The notes: generated by a model from the sequence alone, not told the origin. Positions 8,771 to 17,831 are shown, numbered from the stretch's first letter. The stretch: 64,000 nt of DNA from Pseudobacter ginsenosidimutans (GCF_007970185.1 NZ_CP042431.1:3720001-3784000); one strand, 5' to 3'. Translations and numbers: made by a program.

Positions 8771-11107
8771 ATGAAGTTGATATATAAAATAGCAAAAACA
8801 GAATTACGCAACCTGTTTTATTCGCCGGTTGCCTGGTTTTTAGCCATCGCATTTTTAGTGCAATGTGCTATTTATTATACCGGAATTGTGGGCACGCTGG
8901 CCAAAGGGCAGGATTGGTATTTGACAAATGACCCCACGTTCAAAGAGTACCCCATGTCACTGACCCAGACGGTATTTATAGGAAGTTTTATAGGCTTTTT
9001 TACGGTTTTGATGAAGAATCTTTATTTGTTCATCCCGCTGCTTACAATGGGTATGATCAGTAAGGAGATGAATAGTGGCACAGTAAAGTTATTGTATTCC
9101 TCTCCGGTGAAAGTACGTCAGATCGTTTTGGGAAAATACCTTTCAATACTGCTCTATAACATCTTCCTGATGCTGATTATGAGTGTTTTCGTCATAGATG
9201 GGTTATTGAGTATCAAATCACCTGAGGTTGAAGTGGTAATTGGCCCTGCAATTGGTTTTTTTCTGTTGATTGGTGCCTATACAGCCATTGGCATGTTTAT
9301 GTCTAGTCTTACTATCTACCAGATCGTGTCTGCGCTGGCAACCTTTCTCACCTTTTACGTACTGTCTGAGATAGGTAAATTATGGCAACAGTACGACCTG
9401 GTCAGAGACCTGACCTGGTTCTTCTCCATAAGAGGCAGAACTGAAAAAATGATCAGAGGGCTGATCACTACCAGAGATGTGATGTACTATTTGCTGATCA
9501 TTTTTATGTTCGTTTCATTTACGATGTTGAGAATAAAAGGGGCGCGGGAATCGAAGCCCTGGTTTGTAAAAGCCACCCGGTACCTCTCGGTATTTGCAGC
9601 AGTATTGATTATCGGATATGCTACTTCCAGACCCGGTTTTATCGGGTACTGGGATACAACCTTGCTTCAGACCAATACGATCCATGAAAAAACGCAAAAG
9701 ATCATCGAACAACTGGGCGACGAACCGGTTGAAGTAACACTTTATAGCAACCTCCTTGGTGATGCAATACACAGAGCAGCTCCTAAATTCCGCAATGAAT
9801 ATGTGTGGGATCTCTGGGAAAAATATATACGCTTCAAACCAAATATAGATTTGAAGTATGTGTACTATTACGACATTGAAGACGGAGACAGTACTTTATA
9901 TAAACGCTATCCGGGAAAAAACATACAACAATTGGCTACAATGATAGCAGATATCAATGATTTAAATCCGTCAAGGTTCATACCGCCCGGGGAGATCCGT
10001 AAAATGATCGACCTGAAACCGGAAGGCTATGGTGTAGTGATGCATGTGAAGTACAAAGATCGGTCAGCTTTTCTCCGGACTTTCCCTGATACAAAATTCT
10101 GGCCAGACGAATCAAATGTCGGAGCCGTGTTTAAGCGACTGGCAGAAGGTTCTAATCCCAAAGCTTTGTTCGTGACTGGTGACCTGGAACGTTCCATTTA
10201 TAAATTGGGTGAGCGGGAATATGCGCTACATACTTCCTTAAAAGAGATGCGGGCTGCACTGGTCAACCACTCCGTTGATTGTGATACAATTTCATTGGAT
10301 AGAAATGATATCGCTCCTGATGTTGACCTGTTGGTACTCGCAGACCCTAAAGTGAAGCTCAGTGATGTAGCGAGGGCAAAGATCAGGCAGTTTGCCGATA
10401 AGGGTGGCAATATGCTGATCATTGGCGAACCTGGCAAGCAAGAGGTAGTTAATCCGGTGCTTCAGCCATTCGGTGTTCAGCTCATGAATGGTACCCTGGT
10501 TGAAATCACAAAAAATGAAATGCCGCATATGGTGTACCCAGGTGTAACAATAGCTGGAACTGAGCTTGCGATAGAAGACCAAATGCTCAGAAAATACAAC
10601 CGTATGTTGAAAGCGGGTCTCGGTATTCCGAGAGTGCTGAATGAAGGTGTAAGTGGAATTGCCACCAGCGACAGCGGTTTTACCGTAAAGCATTTACTGG
10701 TCACCAAAAACAGGAACGCCTGGGCGAAAGTGGGCAAACTGGTAACGGATTCTGCCGACCCGGTGTTTGTTAGAGAAGAAGGCGATTATAAACTGGACTC
10801 TTTCTCTACTGCTGTTTCGTTAAGCAGACAGGTTGGTAATAAAGAACAACGCATTATCGTATGTAGTGATGCAGACTTTTTGAGCGCGATTAGACTAAGC
10901 GGTGGCAATCTTGGGGTGGCTTACTATAGCTGGCTGATATATAACAGATATCCTATCTACACCCCCCCTATTGGAGAGCCGAAAGATGTGCTCATGACCA
11001 TTAGTGTAGCCAGGGCCAAAATAGAAAAAATAGTATTCATATGGGTTTTACCTGGCCTGCTGCTCCTCCTTGCCACCATTCTGCTGATCAGGCGTAAACG
11101 ACAATAA
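8771..11107 (+). CDS. ABC-2 permease fused to GldG-like auxiliary domain, cassette 1
   Basis: A 778-residue inner-membrane protein combining what are two proteins, GldF and GldG, in the gliding system. The first 290 residues hold six or seven membrane segments of the ABC-2 type, with the conserved NSGTVKLLYSSPVKVRQIVLG. A long periplasmic part follows (about 300-740): a GldG/ABC_transp_aux-type domain (TNTIHEKTQKIIEQL, VEVTLYSNLL) with a DUF4350-like GGNMLIIGEPGKQEVVNP. A last membrane helix ends in RRKRQ. It lies between its ATPase (10 bp) and MutS-a (10 bp). Gliding function is not implied, because no other gld genes are here. Confidence 0.9.
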   Translation: MKLIYKIAKTELRNLFYSPVAWFLAIAFLVQCAIYYTGIVGTLAKGQDWYLTNDPTFKEYPMSLTQTVFIGSFIGFFTVLMKNLYLFIPLLTMGMISKEMNSGTVKLLYSSPVKVRQIVLGKYLSILLYNIFLMLIMSVFVIDGLLSIKSPEVEVVIGPAIGFFLLIGAYTAIGMFMSSLTIYQIVSALATFLTFYVLSEIGKLWQQYDLVRDLTWFFSIRGRTEKMIRGLITTRDVMYYLLIIFMFVSFTMLRIKGARESKPWFVKATRYLSVFAAVLIIGYATSRPGFIGYWDTTLLQTNTIHEKTQKIIEQLGDEPVEVTLYSNLLGDAIHRAAPKFRNEYVWDLWEKYIRFKPNIDLKYVYYYDIEDGDSTLYKRYPGKNIQQLATMIADINDLNPSRFIPPGEIRKMIDLKPEGYGVVMHVKYKDRSAFLRTFPDTKFWPDESNVGAVFKRLAEGSNPKALFVTGDLERSIYKLGEREYALHTSLKEMRAALVNHSVDCDTISLDRNDIAPDVDLLVLADPKVKLSDVARAKIRQFADKGGNMLIIGEPGKQEVVNPVLQPFGVQLMNGTLVEITKNEMPHMVYPGVTIAGTELAIEDQMLRKYNRMLKAGLGIPRVLNEGVSGIATSDSGFTVKHLLVTKNRNAWAKVGKLVTDSADPVFVREEGDYKLDSFSTAVSLSRQVGNKEQRIIVCSDADFLSAIRLSGGNLGVAYYSWLIYNRYPIYTPPIGEPKDVLMTISVARAKIEKIVFIWVLPGLLLLLATILLIRRKRQ

Positions 11108-11117
11108 AAGTATAGCC

Positions 11118-12419
11118 ATGAATTTATTGACCGATGAACAAACCATCGATGATCTAAGGATCTTTGGTAAGCGTGATGCCAGCGGTATATATGATCTGTA
11201 CAATCACACGCATACACGCGGAGGAGAAAAATTGTTGTCAGACATGTTCCGTAACCCATTGTCTGATCAAGAAGCCATCAACCAGCGCGGCGGCATCATT
11301 GAACAATTCGCCAAATTGAAAACACGCTTCCCTTTTGAAGGAGCTTTGTTTGATATGGCTGAGAAATATTTACTGGCAGCAGATGAACAAAAGAACCAGG
11401 CACCACATCAAACGGTACTCAGTGAAAAAGAAATCAATAATGGGGTGACCGCTGTGATTGAGCTTGTACAACGTATCCGGGATTTTGTGGGAAGCACTGA
11501 AGTGAAAGGGATAAAAGGATATGAGCGGGAGCGTGAAGGTATTGTGGCATTGCTGATCGATCCTGTATTTGATCCCGTACATAGAGAAAAATCAAAAAGC
11601 AAATTATCCTATGCAGCCATTACCGCCTATGATCTGTTGTTCAGGGTGCGGGAACGAAATAAAGTGGAAAAGCTGCTCGCATACATATATCAGCTGGATG
11701 TATATATTTCTGTAGCGCAGGTGGCAACGGAAAGGAATTTTGTATTTCCGAAGGCAATGGACAAAGGTAAGAGCCACCTGAAACTGGAAGGGGTTTACCA
11801 CCCGGAACTGAAACACCCTGTGAGTAACGATATAACCATGGATGCCGGTCAGAACCTGATCTTTCTGACCGGCGCCAACATGGCGGGAAAGTCAACTTTT
11901 TTAAGAGCATTGAGCACAGCTGTATATGTGGCGCATATGGGATTTCCGGTAGCGGCACGTAAAATGGAATTTTCGGTTATGGATGGGATTTATACTACCA
12001 TCAACCTGCCTGATAACCTCGGCATTGGAGCCAGTCATTTCTACGCGGAAGTATTGCGGGTAAAGAAAATTGCCAGTGAACTACATGCAAAGAAATCCCT
12101 GTTCATCATTTTTGATGAATTATTTCGTGGTACGAATGTAAAAGATGCGCATGAGGCAACTGTAGATATCACCAGGGCTTTTGCTGAAAAGAAAAACAGC
12201 CTGTTCATTATTTCCTCCCATATAGTGGAAGCAGGAGAGCGGTTGCAACAACAACCCACCATTGGATTTCAATACCTGCCTACATATATGAACGGGCATA
12301 CTCCTGAGTATACCTACACACTGGTGGAGGGCATCACTGCCGACCGTCACGGCATGATCATTATTCGCAACGAAGGAATACTGGAGACGCTCAGGAATGG
12401 CCGCAAACGAGCGGGATAA
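11118..12419 (+). CDS. Short MutS-family ATPase, subunit a, cassette 1
   Basis: A 433-residue cytoplasmic ATPase related to the C-terminal part of MutS. The N-terminus corresponds to the start of MutS core domain III (THTRGGEKLLSDMFRNPLSD). Walker A is GANMAGKST (252-260), the trans-signature region reads GASHFYAEV where MutS has STF, Walker B is IIFDELFRGTN (Asp333, Glu334), the H-loop is ISSH, and the C-terminal DRHGMIIIRNEGI matches the MutS SxG helix region. MutS domains I and II, which read mismatches, are absent, and the clamp appears deleted because Walker A comes about 100 residues early. It starts 10 bp after the permease. The partner is presumably MutS-b. Not a canonical repair protein; role unknown. 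Confidence 0.88.
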   Translation: MNLLTDEQTIDDLRIFGKRDASGIYDLYNHTHTRGGEKLLSDMFRNPLSDQEAINQRGGIIEQFAKLKTRFPFEGALFDMAEKYLLAADEQKNQAPHQTVLSEKEINNGVTAVIELVQRIRDFVGSTEVKGIKGYEREREGIVALLIDPVFDPVHREKSKSKLSYAAITAYDLLFRVRERNKVEKLLAYIYQLDVYISVAQVATERNFVFPKAMDKGKSHLKLEGVYHPELKHPVSNDITMDAGQNLIFLTGANMAGKSTFLRALSTAVYVAHMGFPVAARKMEFSVMDGIYTTINLPDNLGIGASHFYAEVLRVKKIASELHAKKSLFIIFDELFRGTNVKDAHEATVDITRAFAEKKNSLFIISSHIVEAGERLQQQPTIGFQYLPTYMNGHTPEYTYTLVEGITADRHGMIIIRNEGILETLRNGRKRAG

Positions 12420-12455
12420 TCTAGCATTTTGCAAATAAAAAACACAGACTTTATC

Positions 12456-13772
12456 ATGAGTTTTAACATAGACAGACAAACGCTGGACGAATTGAACCTG
12501 TTGGGCAGGTTCAGGCAGGGATCAGTCTATCATCTTTTCTGCCAGGTGAAAACAAGGGGCGGGGAAAAATTACTGGACGAAATGTTCCGCACCCCATTGG
12601 ATAACGAGACGGACATTAATCATAGAAGCAGTGTATTCCGGTTCTTTCAGCAAGCGAAACTGGTATTTCCTTTCGATGTACAACAGGTTGGACTAATGCG
12701 CGAGTATCTCGATACGGGTTCCGGCAAAAGTGCATTGGCCATTCTCGTGAATATGATCGTTAAAAAATCACTGAGCAGTCTCACCCGCGATGAGCGATAC
12801 AAAAAAAATGTACAGGGATTGCAGGCCACCATTGTAACGCTGAAAAGGTGTAATGTTCTTTTGGAAGCCCTTCAACCAATACCAGGGCCGTTTTCAGAAC
12901 GCGTTGATGCAATAAGGAAAATACTCTCCGATAAGCACATCGAAAAGCTGCGGAATACCGATATCTATACCGCCTTACCGGTGAAAATGCTGGCTTATTA
13001 CGATCACTTGCTGAAAAGCAGGTTTCCGCAGGAGATGAATGAGGTGTTGACCTTTATCTATGAACTTGATGTGAACATCGCCGTGAGTGACCTGGCCAGG
13101 TCAAAAGGATTCTCCTACGCCAACGCATTACCACAGGGAAAAAATCTGCTGAGGGCTGCCAACCTCGCACATCCCTGTATCGATAAGGCGATCGGTAATG
13201 ATATTAACATGAACGAAGATAGTAATGTGGTGTTCCTCACCGGTGCGAATATGGCCGGGAAATCAACCCTCATGAAATCCATCGGCATCGGTCTGTATCT
13301 CGCGCATATGGGATTTCCTGTGGCTGCTGCATCGATGGAATTCTCTGTACGTGAGGGCTTGTATTCCTCTATCAATGTAGCGGATAATATTGGTCTTGGC
13401 TACAGCCATTTTTATGCAGAAGTAGTGCGGGTAAAACAGGCAGCAGAAGCGGCCGCCAGTGGAAAGCGATTACTGCTGATGTTCGATGAACTGTTCAAGG
13501 GCACCAATGTGAAGGATGCCTATGATGGCACACTGGCCGTTACGGAGGCTTTCGCGGAGTACCGGGATTGTCTGTTTATTGTATCCACCCATATCATCGA
13601 AGTAGGGGAGGCATTGAAGGGGACCGGTAATATTCATTTTACGTATATGCCTACCATCATGGATGGAAACCATCCGAAGTATACCTACAAACTGGAACAG
13701 GGCATCACCGAGGACCGGCAGGGAATGATGATCATCCGCAATGAAGGCATCCTGGAGCTGATCGCTTCCTGA
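12456..13772 (+). CDS. Short MutS-family ATPase, subunit b, cassette 1
   Basis: A 438-residue paralogue of the preceding gene. The ATG at 12456 is preferred over a TTG at 12429 because MutS-b proteins of the other cassettes start at the same point (SFNIDRQTLDEL). It has a core-domain start (VKTRGGEKLLDEMFRTPLD), Walker A GANMAGKST (263-271), GYSHFYAEVVRVKQAA, Walker B LLLMFDELFKGTN (Asp344, Glu345), the H-loop STHIIEVGE and C-terminal DRQGMMIIRNEGIL. Diagnostic differences from subunit a (Y for A before SHF, DRQ for DRH, LFK for LFR) recur in all three cassettes. This points to an obligate pair of distinct subunits, probably a heterodimer. Function unknown. Confidence 0.88.
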   Translation: MSFNIDRQTLDELNLLGRFRQGSVYHLFCQVKTRGGEKLLDEMFRTPLDNETDINHRSSVFRFFQQAKLVFPFDVQQVGLMREYLDTGSGKSALAILVNMIVKKSLSSLTRDERYKKNVQGLQATIVTLKRCNVLLEALQPIPGPFSERVDAIRKILSDKHIEKLRNTDIYTALPVKMLAYYDHLLKSRFPQEMNEVLTFIYELDVNIAVSDLARSKGFSYANALPQGKNLLRAANLAHPCIDKAIGNDINMNEDSNVVFLTGANMAGKSTLMKSIGIGLYLAHMGFPVAAASMEFSVREGLYSSINVADNIGLGYSHFYAEVVRVKQAAEAAASGKRLLLMFDELFKGTNVKDAYDGTLAVTEAFAEYRDCLFIVSTHIIEVGEALKGTGNIHFTYMPTIMDGNHPKYTYKLEQGITEDRQGMMIIRNEGILELIAS

Positions 13773-13790
13773 AAGATGTAGTCATTCAAC

Positions 13791-15965
13791 TTATTGCTTT
13801 ACCAATCTAAGCGTTTCTCCGTTTTGCAATTTCAGCAGATAGAGCCCCGGCGGCAATTCAGCTATTGAAAATGTTTCGGTATTGTTTGCGATCATAAGCT
13901 GCCGGATAGCTTGCCCCTGCGCATTGATCAGTACCGCTTTTGTATGCAACAGCTCATCGGAGCCAATGGAAATGGTAACGAGATCACGGGTGGGGTTAGG
14001 ATAAAGGATAGTGGATTGTTTGATCCCGGTGCTTCTCACCTGGATGATCTGGCTTTGTGTAGACTGTCCGTCTTTGTCTTTCATGAGCAGGCGATAAAAA
14101 TTTCTTTCACCGGGCCCTATATCCGTAAAAGAATATTCATTATTACCTGTCCCGGCTGCCATCAGCTTACCGATGGACTCATACTGGCTGCCATCAAAGC
14201 TCCGCCATAATTCAAAATGGTCCGTATTGTATTCACCGGCGGTTGTCCATTGCAGTAAGACCTTATTGTGTTGTAAGCGGCCGTTGAATGCTGTTAGTTT
14301 TAATGGAAGCGTTGTGGCCATGGCTGTTAGGGCAAAGCCGCTGAAGCCTGTTACGTCAAAGCTCAATTGCCAGTAATTATGTGTACTGTTCCAAAGAATG
14401 TCTGCGTTGACAGGATCAATGGTCTCCGTGGATCCGGAATAACTGCCTGGTGTACCCGAAGCTGAAGTCCCATGAAATTGCCAGACCCGCAGATTGGCTA
14501 TGCCTTGTGCATCGCTAGGGCCGGTAGGCAGTTTGTCTGCACTCACCAGGTTGAATGCGTCAAATTCGGCTTGTGTACAATATAAAGTGATCCTTGCAGT
14601 GGCGGCAGCAGCATTTGTTGCGGGGCTGATATCGTAATGGCGTTGTACATAATATTGACCATTCCAGTTTTGCACGCTGCCATCGATCCATGATTTCGTG
14701 GAAACATCTCCTGATAAGGCCGTGCTGCCTCCATTGGGCTGTAGAGCCGCAATCATATCACAACTACCCGGAACCGTTATGAGTGTGATGCCGGGATAAA
14801 TATTTCTCGAGACATTAGAATTGCCATTCGCCAGGCTGCTGCTTTCCGGAAGCGACTGAAATTCGTACGCTCCGATGTCCACTGTTGAGTTTACAACCCT
14901 GGGTAGTTCATCATTATCGATGCTCACGGTCAGTTTTGAATTGTCGCCGGCTGTAATGGCCGGGCTGCAGGCGCGTAATCTGTAATCACCTGTTGCAAAA
15001 GGAATGGTGGAAGGAGGGGGCGCATTTACAAACTGAGGATTTACATCCATATTCCCTGCTCCCGGGTATCCGCCTTCTACTATACAATTCGTAAGAGTGG
15101 TGGTAGCGGGTTTGGTGACGGAGATAGTAGACCCATAATCGGAATGATTTCCATAAAAGATCGAATTGCTGATGTTTGCCGGAATACCGAAAAGCCTGAA
15201 CCCGCCTCCACTACCCGGTGTTCGGTTGCCAGAAACCGTGCAATTGACCATGGTCAGGCTGCCGAGGTTTCCGCCTGTTGACATATAAAGGCCACCACCT
15301 CCTACGGTATTCCTGGACACATTCCCCGAGATGACGCAATTGATCAGCGTAACATAGGCTTCATCCGAAGCGATCCCGCCACCTCCGGCAGCTTCATTGT
15401 TTGAAAATACACAATTGATGAAAACCGGGCTTCCGATCTGGCACCAGGCTCCACCGCCCTTTGCACTGCCTGTTGTCTTATTGCCGGTGATGGTACAGTT
15501 CCTGAAAAGCGGACTATCGTAAACAATATACATTCCACCACCACTGGTGCTTACCATGCCGGTGCCCCCGGTAATGGTGAAGCCATCCAATATGAAAGCA
15601 TTGGTAACGCCTCTGTTGTTGCACCAGATAACATGAGCGGTCTTGCCCTTCAGAATGGTAATATTGGTACGCCAGTCACGCTCTTCAAACATGGTTTCCG
15701 AACCGGTAAAACCTCCGAAGACCTTTACATTCTCCATAGGATAAAAAGATGGATCCACAGCATTTTGATAAGTTCCCCGGGCTACCCAAACAGTATCCTT
15801 ATAATTGTAATAAGCGAAGTCCATGGCCACCTGCAGATCTGTATAAGCATCAGCCCATGACGTTCCATTGTTGGCTCCGGTAGCGGCAACATTTACATAA
15901 ACTCTGCTGGACTGTGCATGGGAAATTTGAAAGATGAGTAGCAATGAGAGTAAAAGTTTTGGCAT
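13791..15965 (-). CDS. Secreted beta-helix protein with T9SS type A sorting domain
   Basis: About 724 residues from the ATG at 15965, which gives a signal peptide (MPKLLLSLLLIFQISHA). An upstream in-frame start at 16016 overlaps a good -7 promoter element and is rejected. Residues 20-380 look like a parallel beta-helix of the choice-of-anchor Q kind: DAYTDLQVAMDFA, then repeats such as NCTITGNKT, NCVFSNNEA, NCVISGNVS and NCTVSGNRT. The C-terminal 75 residues are a type A T9SS signal (LYPNPTRDLVTI ... LPPGLYLLKLQNG). It is probably a cell-surface or secreted adhesin or carbohydrate-binding protein. It converges on MutS-b of cassette 1 with an 18-bp gap and no visible terminator between them. 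Confidence 0.88.
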   Translation of the reverse strand: MPKLLLSLLLIFQISHAQSSRVYVNVAATGANNGTSWADAYTDLQVAMDFAYYNYKDTVWVARGTYQNAVDPSFYPMENVKVFGGFTGSETMFEERDWRTNITILKGKTAHVIWCNNRGVTNAFILDGFTITGGTGMVSTSGGGMYIVYDSPLFRNCTITGNKTTGSAKGGGAWCQIGSPVFINCVFSNNEAAGGGGIASDEAYVTLINCVISGNVSRNTVGGGGLYMSTGGNLGSLTMVNCTVSGNRTPGSGGGFRLFGIPANISNSIFYGNHSDYGSTISVTKPATTTLTNCIVEGGYPGAGNMDVNPQFVNAPPPSTIPFATGDYRLRACSPAITAGDNSKLTVSIDNDELPRVVNSTVDIGAYEFQSLPESSSLANGNSNVSRNIYPGITLITVPGSCDMIAALQPNGGSTALSGDVSTKSWIDGSVQNWNGQYYVQRHYDISPATNAAAATARITLYCTQAEFDAFNLVSADKLPTGPSDAQGIANLRVWQFHGTSASGTPGSYSGSTETIDPVNADILWNSTHNYWQLSFDVTGFSGFALTAMATTLPLKLTAFNGRLQHNKVLLQWTTAGEYNTDHFELWRSFDGSQYESIGKLMAAGTGNNEYSFTDIGPGERNFYRLLMKDKDGQSTQSQIIQVRSTGIKQSTILYPNPTRDLVTISIGSDELLHTKAVLINAQGQAIRQLMIANNTETFSIAELPPGLYLLKLQNGETLRLVKQ

Positions 15966-16000
15966 CACGGAGGTTTTTGTATAGAATGGTTTAGGTGCTG

Positions 16001-16008
16001 CAAAACTA
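16001..16008 (-). promoter_or_regulatory. -7 promoter element (TAGTTTTG) of the beta-helix protein gene
   Basis: On the minus strand this reads TAGTTTTG, a full match to the Bacteroidota -7 consensus TAnnTTTG, about 36 bp before the ATG at 15965. No clear -33 element is seen at the ideal spacing. It supports the shorter start for the gene. Confidence 0.5.
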
Positions 16009-16109
16009 TTCAACACTCCGGTCCTTAAAAATGCAAAACCCCTCTGTTTTGTCCTGTTTTATAAATCGGGACAATTTAATTTCATGAACACATTCTGTTG
16101 TGGGCAGGA

Positions 16110-17081
16110 TCAGGGCCGCATCTGTTGCGCATATTCGGCAGGACTGACCCCTACCAGTTTCCTGAAAGCGCTATAGAAGGCGCTGCGTGAAGAGAAGCCC
16201 GCATTGTATGCCAGCGCTTCGATGGTGAAAGGTTGTTCCTGCCTGGGCTGGGCCAATTGTTCCCTGATGCTCTTCACCCGGTATGAATTGATGAAGTCTA
16301 CAAAGGATTGCTGATAGTGATTATTCAGCAACGATGATAATTTGTGGCTGCTGATTTGTATCGATTTAGCCAGCGAACTGAGACTGATATTTTTTTCTTC
16401 GTAACGCTTGTGTCTGGTAAGTTGCTCTTCCAGCAGACGGCAGATCCTTTCTGTTTCTTCATCTTTTTTCAGCAGGTCCGCATGCTGCTTCCGGATCTTC
16501 TCCAGGGTTTTGGGTTGCATATCCAGCAGGGAAGCGATGTGTTCCAATGGTATCTGATCGATATATCCTGGTTTGGTTTGCAGAAAATACTGGTACCGTT
16601 CTTTGGCATTCCCCACCCGGATGATATGTGAGCGTTCCTGTGCATCCTGGTAATATTGTTGCACCAGCATTCGGAAAGCATAATTCAGGTCGAACTGTTG
16701 TTCGAATAATTGAAGGATCACCTCATTGGGAAAGGCAATCAGGGAAGTGGGCTCGATAGCAATGATGCCCTCTTTCGTTGGCGCCATCCCGTGCATACCG
16801 GAGATAGAACTGACAAATTCATTCGCTACTGAAATATAGGTAACGATCTTTTTTTTCTTATGGGTGGTTTGGCCCATCAATGCACCCCGGATAATAAAAT
16901 ACATATACTGGCAGGTTTCTCCTTCTTTGATCAGTGTAGCGCCTTTCTTCAGTTCAAGGGCCATGAAATGCTTGTTGAGCGCATTCCGGAAATTGTCACT
17001 CACAGGGTAAATACCATTCAGCAGTTGTATTACTTTGTCAATATCCTTTGGGTCAGCTTTGGTATACAGTTTCGTGGGCAT
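16110..17081 (-). CDS. Crp/Fnr-AraC fusion transcriptional regulator
   Basis: About 323 residues from the ATG at 17081; a TTG at 17102 would add seven. The N-terminal part (to about 125) is a cyclic-nucleotide-binding jelly roll of Crp/Fnr type (LKKGATLIKEGETCQYMYFI, IIRGALMG). A Crp-like helix-turn-helix follows at about 180-205 (IPLEHIASLLDMQPKTLEKIR). The last 95 residues are a complete AraC-type double helix-turn-helix (ISLSSLAKSIQISSHKLSSL and IEALAYNAGFSSRSAFYSAF, FRKLVGVSPAEYA). Having both DNA-binding modules in one protein is unusual. It is transcribed divergently from the cassette 2 sigma gene, so it may control that cassette or itself; this is inference. The ligand is unknown. Confidence 0.85.
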   Translation of the reverse strand: MPTKLYTKADPKDIDKVIQLLNGIYPVSDNFRNALNKHFMALELKKGATLIKEGETCQYMYFIIRGALMGQTTHKKKKIVTYISVANEFVSSISGMHGMAPTKEGIIAIEPTSLIAFPNEVILQLFEQQFDLNYAFRMLVQQYYQDAQERSHIIRVGNAKERYQYFLQTKPGYIDQIPLEHIASLLDMQPKTLEKIRKQHADLLKKDEETERICRLLEEQLTRHKRYEEKNISLSSLAKSIQISSHKLSSLLNNHYQQSFVDFINSYRVKSIREQLAQPRQEQPFTIEALAYNAGFSSRSAFYSAFRKLVGVSPAEYAQQMRP

Positions 17082-17240
17082 GGGTATTCGATTCGCAAAC
17101 AAGATAAGCTACTCATGATTTACACCCGCCAAAAAAATTTCCTGTTCTGAAAATATCCGCTAATTTAGGTGCCGGTATTCTTCCATAACCTGTCCTGTAT
17201 TTATTCAAACTGCTAATTCCCCAAACTAAGCATTCGCTAT

Positions 17241-17831
17241 ATGCAGGACAGATCCCTTCATAAAGAATGGTTCAAACTAATTGCCGGAGGCGACGAGACT
17301 GCTTTCAGGAATTTGTTCGACACCTATTGGGAGCACCTGTATTCAGTGGCCCTCATGCTCACCAAATCAGAAGCCCTGGCCGAAGACATTGTACAGGAGA
17401 TCTTCCTGAAGATCTGGAATAAGCGTGAGGAATTGCCCGAAGTGGAGAAACCCGACAGTTATCTTTTTATCATTGCCCGCAATCATATCTACAACGTGCT
17501 GAAGCAGCAGCAGCGGGAAGAGCAATACAATAAACATATTATCGACTGGTTTGAAGGCGCCAGGGAAAACCCTGAAAGCGAACTGCTTTTCAAGGAATCT
17601 TCAGAGCTGCTGAATAAGGCCGTAGCAAACCTTTCCACGCAGCAGCGGGCTGTTTATCAACTCGCCCGGGAGCAGGGACTTAGCTACAATGAAGTGGCTG
17701 CTCAATTGAATATTTCTCCCAATACCGTGAAGAACCATCTGACCATTGCCCTGAAATATATCAGGGAATACCTGCGTCATCACGCTTCTCCTACTGTGAT
17801 GATAATTGCCCTTCTCGAAACGATGAAATAG
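17241..17831 (+). CDS. ECF-type RNA polymerase sigma factor, cassette 2
   Basis: A 196-residue sigma factor of the Bacteroidota FecI-like group. Region 2 covers about 12-80 (LAEDIVQEIFLKIWNKREEL, SYLFIIARNHIYNVL). Region 4 covers about 125-180 with a clear helix-turn-helix (LSYNEVAAQLNISPNTVKNHL). A possible -7 box TAATTTAG lies at 17161-17168, leaving a leader of about 70 nt. The FecR gene follows after about 100 bp. It presumably drives this cassette's SusC promoter. It is transcribed divergently from the Crp-AraC regulator. Confidence 0.93.
   Translation: MQDRSLHKEWFKLIAGGDETAFRNLFDTYWEHLYSVALMLTKSEALAEDIVQEIFLKIWNKREELPEVEKPDSYLFIIARNHIYNVLKQQQREEQYNKHIIDWFEGARENPESELLFKESSELLNKAVANLSTQQRAVYQLAREQGLSYNEVAAQLNISPNTVKNHLTIALKYIREYLRHHASPTVMIIALLETMK

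Larger units (their letters stand above)
103..13772 (+). other. Cassette 1: sigma-FecR-SusC-SusD-lipoprotein-ABC-GldFG-MutS-a-MutS-b
   Basis: Nine same-strand genes with small gaps (about 9 to 110 bp) form the first complete copy of the repeated unit. The order matches cassettes 2 and 3 gene for gene. The gaps from SusC to MutS-b are all under 50 bp, consistent with one transcript. It is bounded on the left by a terminator at 43-80 and on the right by a convergent gene ending at 13791. Confidence 0.85.

Noticed and set aside
7834-11107. True gliding motility gldA-gldF-gldG operon
   Set aside because: Four diverged copies of the permease occur, GldF and GldG are fused, and no other gliding gene (gldB, gldJ, gldKLMN) is present.
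11118-12419. Canonical DNA mismatch repair MutS
   Set aside because: The protein is about half the length, lacks domains I and II and apparently the clamp, and comes as an ABC-linked pair in three copies. A housekeeping MutS would be single and about 850-870 residues.
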